Below, piece by piece: positions 57,559-64,000 of a stretch of DNA of 64,000 nt. Numbering within the stretch: position 1 is the stretch's first letter; each line of letters starts with the position of its first letter. The DNA is from Scolanthus callimorphus. Taxonomy: Eukaryota > Cnidaria > Anthozoa > Actiniaria > Edwardsiidae. The stretch covers positions 310,001-374,000 of the forward strand of contig JAWWUD010000110.1 in assembly GCA_033964015.1 (NCBI GenBank), read 5' to 3'. Position numbers and translations under genes: made by a program. The notes under the pieces are model-generated. The model did no database searches. It was not told the DNA's origin and saw nothing but the letters and a program-made list of their open reading frames with translations.

Positions 57559-58619
57559 TATTATATGAACTGCAGTGGGATACTGAGTGACATCAAAATG
57601 ATACAATCGGTATCCCCACCCCCACCAGTGGGGATACGATTTTTCTCAACACATGTGGTGATATCAAATTTCAACCAATGAGCTTTCAGTATTTTCGCGC
57701 GCTTATGCAAATGAGGTGCTGGCAGTCGCTCTGCAAAAAATAATCGCCATGTTTTGCTTTAGTTTTCCGATTTCGCAGTGGATAAATCAGCTCTCTATCA
57801 TATCAAACATGGCAAGTGTGCAAAGGTTCAAGCTAGATTTTACTGATGAAGATCTTACTGAATTCATAGACCAGCAGGAAAACGCTAACATGAAACGAAA
57901 AACTGAATTACGACGTCAAAATTTTAATGGTCTTCATTCAGGAACCAAATCCCGAACTGCTCAGGTCAACTTCAGGTGAACAATAATTACTCGTCTCTGC
58001 AAGATAATCAACAAAGAGAGGATATCCAACATCTTGTCCTTCAGAGGTCCAGCTAGTACACTAGTATTGCTGCGGCAAGCTCATGTACGACGACAAAACA
58101 GCTCCCTGCCGAGTAGGAAATACGAGTGTGTTCGTATGCAAAAAATGCCGGCAGAGACGGTGCAACAAACTGCTTCGACAACGGGATTTGGCTCTCTCAT
58201 TCAATACTGGAACAATTACAGGTGGAACGTTAAATATCAATGTCAACTTGCAACAAATAGATCCCCTGAAAAACGAGAGAGTTCTGCAGTTTTTGAAGAA
58301 GTAAAAAATGGAAACAAGTAAGCTACGCTTACGGGTCGATACGAGCTTTGGAAAGTAGCGACGAGAGTCTGACAAGAAAGTAAGTCAGGAGTAAAGTAAG
58401 GAACTTGCCGATCATCTTATAATTAATGCCACAACAGTTTGTGGGTTTTGTGCACTCTTGGTCATTTTAATTTGTAGTTTGATGATAAAAACTTTTTTTT
58501 TTTTTAATTGAAAAATGAAAGGACTTCTAAAGTTTATGAGACATAAATTGGGAACCACTTAGCTAATGTGTTTCCACAAGCCTTTTTCGAAAATCATTGA
58601 ATTTGTAGTTCATATAATA
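57559..58619 (+). mobile_element. insertion with 13-bp TIRs carrying a tyrosine-recombinase-like N-terminus
   Basis: TATTATATGAACT at 57559-57571 is answered by AGTTCATATAATA at 58607-58619. Inside, from ATG 57809, a frame reads RFKLDFTDEDLTEFIDQQ, then ENANMKRKTELRRQNF. This resembles the N-terminal helical domain that precedes the catalytic part in Crypton-type tyrosine recombinases and their host-derived relatives. The catalytic domain is absent. A CG/ATGCAAAT-rich segment at 57690-57715 and a GTATCCCCAC hairpin at 57610-57640 lie upstream and could be promoter parts. Confidence 0.5.
57809..57979 (+). pseudogene. Crypton-like recombinase N-terminal fragment
   Basis: A 56-residue frame from ATG 57809 (context AACATGG) ends at TGA 57977-57979. 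The first ~37 residues match the pattern D-E-D-L-x-x-F-I/L, then E-N-A-N-x-K-R-K-T, known from the N-terminal region of these proteins. After that the similarity is lost. An upstream in-frame ATG at 57716 would add a hydrophobic stretch that is not expected in this family. Confidence 0.45.
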
Positions 58620-58643
58620 AACAGAATATTACATGGTCGCTTA

Positions 58644-58979
58644 GAGATACGAATTTTATCTTCTCGTGTTAATATTATCTCTCACTCGTTCGCTGCGCTC
58701 ACTCGTGAGAGATAATATCAACACTCGAAGATAAAATTCGTATCTCCGCGCGCCCATGTAATATCCTCTATATATCGGATAGAATCCTATGATATCTCTT
58801 TTTGTGTAAATTGAGGACGAGATATCATAGGATTCAAGTATATTCAAAGCGTTCAGTCGGTAGATTCCGCCGAAAATAGCACTCAAAAAGGCGATATCAC
58901 CCTCGTCGCTGCGCGACTCGTGCGATATCGCTTTTTTCGTGCTATTTTCTTAGCGGAATCTAGCCTCCTGAAGCTTTGA
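58644..58979. repeat. three consecutive hairpins
   Basis: Hairpin 1 (58644-58746) pairs GAGATACGAATTTTATCTTC and TATTATCTCTCAC with their complements around a CGTTCGCTGCGCTCAC loop. Hairpin 2 (58782-58835) pairs GAATCCTATGATATCTC. Hairpin 3 (58844-58979) pairs TCAAAGC, AGATTCCGC, AAAATAGCAC and GCGATATC around CGTCGCTGCGCGACTCG. Confidence 0.8.
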
Positions 58980-59412
58980 ATAATCCTATAATATTGCAAT
59001 CGTCTTGGATAGTTAATGCGCTTTGAGAGAAACAGTATCTGATATTTATCTGATATTTTCACCTTCCAATTGATCAATCTAACTTTGAACAGCTTCGTTC
59101 TATAAATTCTAATATCGGATAATATCACAATTTTCTTGAATAGTTAATGTGTTTGGAGAGAAACATAGTATCTGATATTTATCTGATATTTTCACCTTCT
59201 AGTTGATCATTCTAACTTTGAACAGCTTCGTTCTATAAATTCTAATATCGGATAATATCACAATCTCCTTGGATAGTTAGTGTTTGGGGAGAAACATAGT
59301 ATGTGATATTTATCCGATATTTAGTATGTGATATTTATCCGATATTTTGTCCTTCGAACTTTGAACACCTTTGTCCAAATTCTAATATCGGATAATAATA
59401 TCTCAATCTTCT
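58980..59412 (+). repeat. 133-bp tandem array, right block
   Basis: About three and a half more units of the array at 57152, with more divergence toward the right end. Confidence 0.85.
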
Positions 59413-60011
59413 TGTATACAGGGGCAGATCCAGGTGTGGTGATGGAGGAGTCTTGTCACCATCCCCCATTTTTTGCAAAAACAATCAAAATCCTTTCATA
59501 ATTTAAAGTAATAGAATTTTGTTACCTTATATAAAAATTTGGAGAAATTGTGTTTTTCCTTTCAGAATTTGAAAAAGGCAGCATGCTCGCATTTGCGCAC
59601 TTTTTGGATTATCTTAGTCAGACACTTAATGATATAACAATTTTAGTGCACTAATTCACCTTCTGGGCATTCGCAAATGATATCCTGATATGAGCACCTC
59701 ATCAATTGGATACAGAATGCGTGGCATACAGAGTAGGCTTGTTCCGATTGCACAGGAAAATTGCCAAAAAGTACTCGAAAAATGGCATAAATTGTGGTGA
59801 AACATGGTCGAATTTCGGAACATTTGTTATTTCTAACTTTTCATAAAGCCTGGCGTGAGAAATATAGTATCAGAAACTATTTTTATCAGTAATGAATTGT
59901 TTCCTTTAAATGATATCAATATGGTCCCACAATTTCAATCCACAAGCATATTTTGCGATCACTAGCTTTGGAATTGCGTTTTGGAAGGTAACAATCCTTT
60001 GCGTCATCATA
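59413..60011. other. possible MITE fragment; otherwise nothing recognised
   Basis: CAGGGGCAGATCCAGG (about 59419) resembles a common hAT-type terminus, but no right end was found. Confidence 0.3.
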
Positions 60012-60122
60012 TTTCCATCCTAGTTCACCATACACATAGCCTCGTTCTACAAATGTTTAGGAGAGAACTAGCTCACTATACACATCTTGGTTCTACAAAT
60101 GCGCTGGAAAGAACTAGTTCAC

Positions 60123-60286
60123 GGCTTGAAATAGTTTTGAAAACACTAACAGCGATGGATCTGGATCCAAAATGGATGCAATGTCCCAATAAAATCGAAT
60201 ACAAATAGAGAGAAAGGACAAAACAGACAAGATTTATGCCGACGTTTCGGACTCTTTACTTTCAGTCCTTCATCAGGGCGGTTAAG
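60123..60286 (-). mobile_element. Penelope-like element fragment
   Basis: About 165 bp unrelated to the array break it between two AACTAGTTCAC copies. The segment includes the hammerhead ribozyme below. Hammerheads of this form are carried in the terminal repeats of Penelope-like elements. No protein-coding part remains. Confidence 0.5.
60238..60279 (-). ncRNA. hammerhead ribozyme, short-stem-III type
   Basis: The minus strand reads GCC, CTGATGA, then GGACT...AGTCC (stem II), then GAAACGTC and GGC. All core elements are present: CUGAUGA, GAAA and the GUC cleavage site. Stem I pairs GCC with GGC. Stem III would be only A-C/G-U with no loop, so two copies are expected to work as a dimer, as known for hammerheads in Penelope-like elements. 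Predicted cleavage is after GTC, at 60241/60240. Confidence 0.75.
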
Positions 60287-60840
60287 AACTAGTTCACTAT
60301 ACACATATCTTCGTTCTACAAATGCGCTGGAAAGAACTAGCTCACTATACCCACATAGCTTCGTTCTACAGATGCACTGGAAAGAACTTGTTCACAATAC
60401 CCACATAGCTTCGTTCTACAAATGCACTGGAAAGAACTAGTTCACTATACACATATCTTCGTTCTACAAATGCGCTGGAAAGAAGTAATTCACTATACAC
60501 ATATCTTCGTTCTACAAATGCGCTGGAAAGAACTAGTTCACTATACACATAGCTTCGTTCCACAAATGCGCTGGGAAGAACTAGTTTACTATCACATATC
60601 TTCGTTCTAAAAATGCGCTGAAAAGAACTAGTTCACTATAAACATATCTTCGTTCTACAAATGCGCTGGAGAGAACGTTCACTATACCCACATAGCTTCG
60701 TTCTACAAATGCGCTGGAAAGAACTAGTTCACTATACGCATGGCCTTGTTCTAAAAAATTGGCTGAGGGAACTTGTTCAATATACACATAGCTTCGTTAC
60801 AGATGCGCAGGAAACTATAGTTCACTATACACATACTCAG

Positions 60841-62012
60841 GCATATTAAGGCTTGACTTGAGCATGAAAACGAGGCTATTTTTAATTTTTGCCTCCATAT
60901 CGTTTTGTGATTGCAATCGAGTGCTGAGACTAAAGTACGATGTTGAGGGTGGTTAGAGGAACCCTTCAATCAAGTTTCGTTGCCATGGCAATTAATCTGA
61001 ATTTATTATGCAATAAAACCTCCCACCAAAATCTGTCATGTTTTGATCGGAAAATGGGGAATACAGAAAAGGCATACACTAGTGCATTTTGTTTTTTTCC
61101 TAAGAGATGTAGAGCTTACCTAGACAATCACGTCTTTTAAGGCTGGCAACGACATCACCATTGACACTTTTTGCGACTTTAAACTCCACAACCGCCATTA
61201 TTCAATGATTTTAGCTGTTTCAGGGAGAACAAAGCGAGTCCAAAGCTAGCTGGACATCATTAAAAGACGCTAAGACATAGGTTAACAAGAGTACTTTGGT
61301 TTTGTTAGAGTCTTCTTTTGATTTAAAAGGGTTAAGTCTTCCCCATTTTGCGGAGAAGGTATAAACGGTCATTCCCTTCGAAGATCCGCCATTTTGTTTT
61401 ACAGTCACGCAAGACGGGTGTCGAGTGACAAAAGATATCCTTTGCCTCCCCCGAGCAGTTTTACTCCAACACAATAGATTTGTCGCTGCCCCAGCCCCAC
61501 TAAGGAAATAAAGCACAGGGAACCCCGCAGAACACGACAAAAATAGAATCATTTTCAAGATGGCGGACGAAGCCTGTGAAACACGGAAGCATTTTACTTG
61601 ATGTTTTGGAGCAAACTAATACGTTAAACCGGGTTTGTAACAACATATTATCCATGTATGAAACCTCTAATACGTACTTGACTAAAATAAAACTCATTTT
61701 AAATTATTTTAGTATAAAATTTGTTGCATTGTTTACGATACCAAACAAGAAAGAATCCCCCGTTCTTTTCACGAAGGTTATGCCGTTTTCTGGTTCTCTA
61801 AAATTAAAAGGCGCGTAAATTGTACCGGTTTTGATGCGATAATATCTAACAGGTCTCATTTTACACAATAAATACCCAATCGCGCTCGGATTGAAGTCAG
61901 TTACGTTTCGTTTACCGCCAATTCTAGTGCTCAGAATAATAACTTAATTCCAACCTGTAGATCGCAGTATTTTATTTTTTTTAAGCCTCGACATATATTT
62001 TATCGAGTTAAA
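60841..62012. other. upstream region of the gene at 62013; no feature established
   Basis: A minus-strand frame (61220-61558) and a short plus-strand frame after CAAGATGGCGGAC (about 61558) begin in opposite directions within a few bases. That arrangement could be a bidirectional promoter, but no downstream exons were matched. Confidence 0.3.
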
Positions 62013-64000
62013 ATGTCAATGAAGGCGGAATGCGCCTGGGGAAGAGCTTGTATTCGTGAAACCAAGAAACTGTGCTCAATAAAGAGGGCTGTTGGAGAAG
62101 ACACAGCAAAGTTTGGAGCAAGGGTACTACAGGAGAGGTACAAGCTATATTCTCAGCATTTTGACGGATATTCGCACTTCAATCTAAGTCAATATGAGTT
62201 CAATCGAGTCTGCAAGGTAGTGGACAATGATATTGGCAACTGGAGAAACAAACAGGATAAAGACATATATCTTTCAAGGTTTTGCATGGGAAATTGGACA
62301 GGAGGGAACATTATGACTAAGGAAACAAGAGCAAGGCATTCCCTGACTAACTGCAAAGCATGTCTTCTGTTTAATTCCCAACTCCAGTCTACCTATCCAG
62401 TTAAAAAGATGAATCTATATGCAAAGAAAGGTCCCTTGAGTGAGCTACGTGCTGATGCACAAAGCCACACCAAACCCCTTGCCACAGAAAAGCCATGGAA
62501 AGTAACAAATAAACAACTAAAATCAGTAGGTCAAGCCATTTATTCTACATATAATGAAAAATGCAAAGAAAATTTTGGGAAGACTTTGAGTGAGATTTTA
62601 GTCTTGGTCCCAGAGGCTTCACTGGAGAAGAAACTTTCCCCTGTGGAAAAAAGAAAACAAAAAAGGGATAAGCAGCGGCAGATGAAAACAGAGTTAGAGA
62701 AAAAAATGTTTCATGAAAACGACACAGGGAAGCATTTATCATCAAATGAGTCATACAGCTCACGGCAAAATCGAAGATTGACAGAGCACTTTGAAACAAT
62801 AGAGGAAGCTACAGAAAGGGGAAAAGTTACACCACCCAAAGTAAAAGAGCGGTCTCATACCCCTGCTGCATCAAATATCACTGGCAATATAGAAGAACTC
62901 CTTAAAGATATAAGTGAATGGCCTCAAGGTAAAATCAACTGGTCTGAGAAAGCCCGCCAATATAACATTCGGCATAAAAATCAAGAGGCTTCTCCCCAAA
63001 ATGGTGGTCAGCTACTCAAGGCCCTTTTAATGAAAACAGATGGAGTGGATATGACACGCTTTGAAGAACCAGCAGATGATGCATGTACAAACACATCAGG
63101 TATATTATTTATCTTAACAACTAGGCAGGTATTATGATGTAAGTCCAGGTTGTTGGGGAAGGGGAGGTCCATGAAAGTTAAGAAATTGTCATTGAATTCA
63201 AGAAACCAACATCTAGCTTCATTTTCACTTACTGAGCTATGTAAACAGTGCTTGTAAGAAAACAGTTCCTCTACTGTTCCTTTACTAAAAAATGTGGTTT
63301 AATTAATATTTGCAGGGTTCCGGGTGAGACGAGCACTCAAAAAGCAGAACGGGAATGACATTTCAGTACCAGTTCCTCGGACAAATCAACAAATCAGGAA
63401 TGAAATCAACACACTCATAGAAAACGGAACTTATGATATTGGCAATCCTGTTGTAGAAACTGAGATAACCAGATTATCCATCAACCCAGAAGGAGAAATC
63501 GAGCACAAAAATCTCAAGGTCTGTGCTAGAAAAATTCCGCTCACGCAAATAAGAAAAGATGCACTTCAAAGAAACAAGGAACTTTTAAAAATAAAAGATG
63601 ATAAATACTACAGTGATTTGAATGAAGAGGAAATTAAGAAAGAATTAAAGAAAATTAATGAAAGCACAACAGGAGGTGTAGATGAGCTAAGGGAAAAGCT
63701 CAAGAGAATGCAGCGACAAAGGCACTGGTTACTCTGGCATGATCACTCAGCACTAGCAAATCATGGGCATGTGCTGTTTTGTGTCAGAGAGCTATATGAT
63801 ACAGCAATTCACATGACAAATGAAGAAGCAGCCATCAAAACAAAACAAACTATTGATGTTCAGGCTACAATAGAAGCACCACAGCTGTATATACTAGGCT
63901 ATGGCAATTCATCGATAGAAGATCAGCTGAAATTTGTCCCTACACGCCAAGAAGATTTACGTCAACTTAGCCAGTCTATACAAACAGAGACAGGTGAAGA
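62013..64000 (+). CDS. uncharacterised multi-copy-type protein gene, two exons visible, 3' end outside
   Basis: Exon 1 runs from ATG 62013 (context AAAATGT) to 63099. An intron follows at 63100-63315 (CAG/GTATAT ... ATATTTGCAG), and exon 2 is open from 63316 to the window end. The join is phase 1 and gives at least 589 residues. The N-terminal third has conserved-looking Cys and Trp positions (C-x5-C in a short motif, MGNWTGGNI, ARHSLTNCKACLLFNSQLQ). A lysine-rich coiled stretch follows (K-R-K-Q-K-R-D-K-Q-R-Q). Exon 2 has a SAP-like segment (E-L-K-K-I-N ... G-G-V-D-E-L-R-E-K-L) and then WLLWHDHSALANHGHVLF. I recall WHDHS-type proteins as expanded, uncharacterised families in cnidarians, possibly of transposon origin. 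The codon frame is intact, unlike the rest of the window, so this copy may be active. DNA binding through the SAP-like part is an inference. Confidence 0.75.

Larger units (their letters stand above)
60012..60840 (+). repeat. 48-bp tandem array, about 14 units
   Basis: The unit is built on AGTTCACTATACACATA, CTTCGTTCTACAAATGCGCT and GGAAAGAACT. The unit length is a multiple of three, so frames stay open for 60-75 codons on both strands. The array is interrupted at about 60123-60286. Confidence 0.9.

Noticed and set aside
60366..60787. Open frames through the 48-bp array with Arg-Arg pairs, resembling a peptide precursor
   Set aside because: There is no Gly before the basic pair, units shift frame between copies, no signal peptide is present, and similar frames are open on the other strand because 48 is a multiple of three.

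Overview
The window looks like an accessory, repeat-dominated stretch of an AT-rich metazoan genome. The best guess is an anthozoan cnidarian such as a stony coral. This is an inference from the mix of decayed CR1-like LINEs, a Helentron-type Helitron, PIF/Harbinger miniature elements, a tRNA-derived SINE and a multi-copy uncharacterised gene family that I associate with cnidarians. There are no bacterial operons, rRNA genes or CRISPR arrays. Most open frames in the window are chance frames inside repeats.

Layout. 2.0-9.3 kb: two ~740-bp inverted arms around 5.8 kb that hold an uncharacterised membrane-anchored ORF, a block crowded with TTAA sites and a poly-G tract. 9.8-16 kb: a SINE, then a minus-strand CR1-like LINE with a 2A-like motif and an N-terminal signal peptide, split by a 2.1-kb CACTA-type element. 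17.3-23.3 kb: 128-bp satellite arrays carrying paired CRE palindromes and an E-box, with several nested miniature elements. 23.8-29.0 kb: a broken Helitron (DUF6570-like region, HUH/Y2 Rep, PIF1-type helicase), followed by a 61-bp minisatellite. 32.2-37.5 kb: a composite copy of the CRE-satellite element, interrupted by a 3.2-kb inverted-repeat element and a Harbinger MITE. 37.8-54.1 kb: two LINE fragments, an inverted second copy of a promoter/leader cassette, a ~682-bp tandem array, and at 51.3-51.7 kb a minus-strand frame with the layout of an amidated neuropeptide precursor. 55-61 kb: TIR elements, 133-bp and 48-bp tandem arrays, nested hairpins, and a hammerhead ribozyme of the type carried by Penelope-like elements. 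62.0 kb to the end: the only clearly intact protein-coding gene, with two exons visible and its 3' end outside the window.

Most promising novelty: the seven-copy 12-residue repeat Q-G-P-N-L-V-P-F-A/D-G/R-K-R, which ends with a stop codon directly after the last Gly-Lys-Arg. Also notable are the CRE/E-box satellite family, in which two different Harbinger elements sit at the same unit position; the LINE that combines a signal peptide with a 2A-like motif; and the duplicated promoter/transmembrane-leader cassette.
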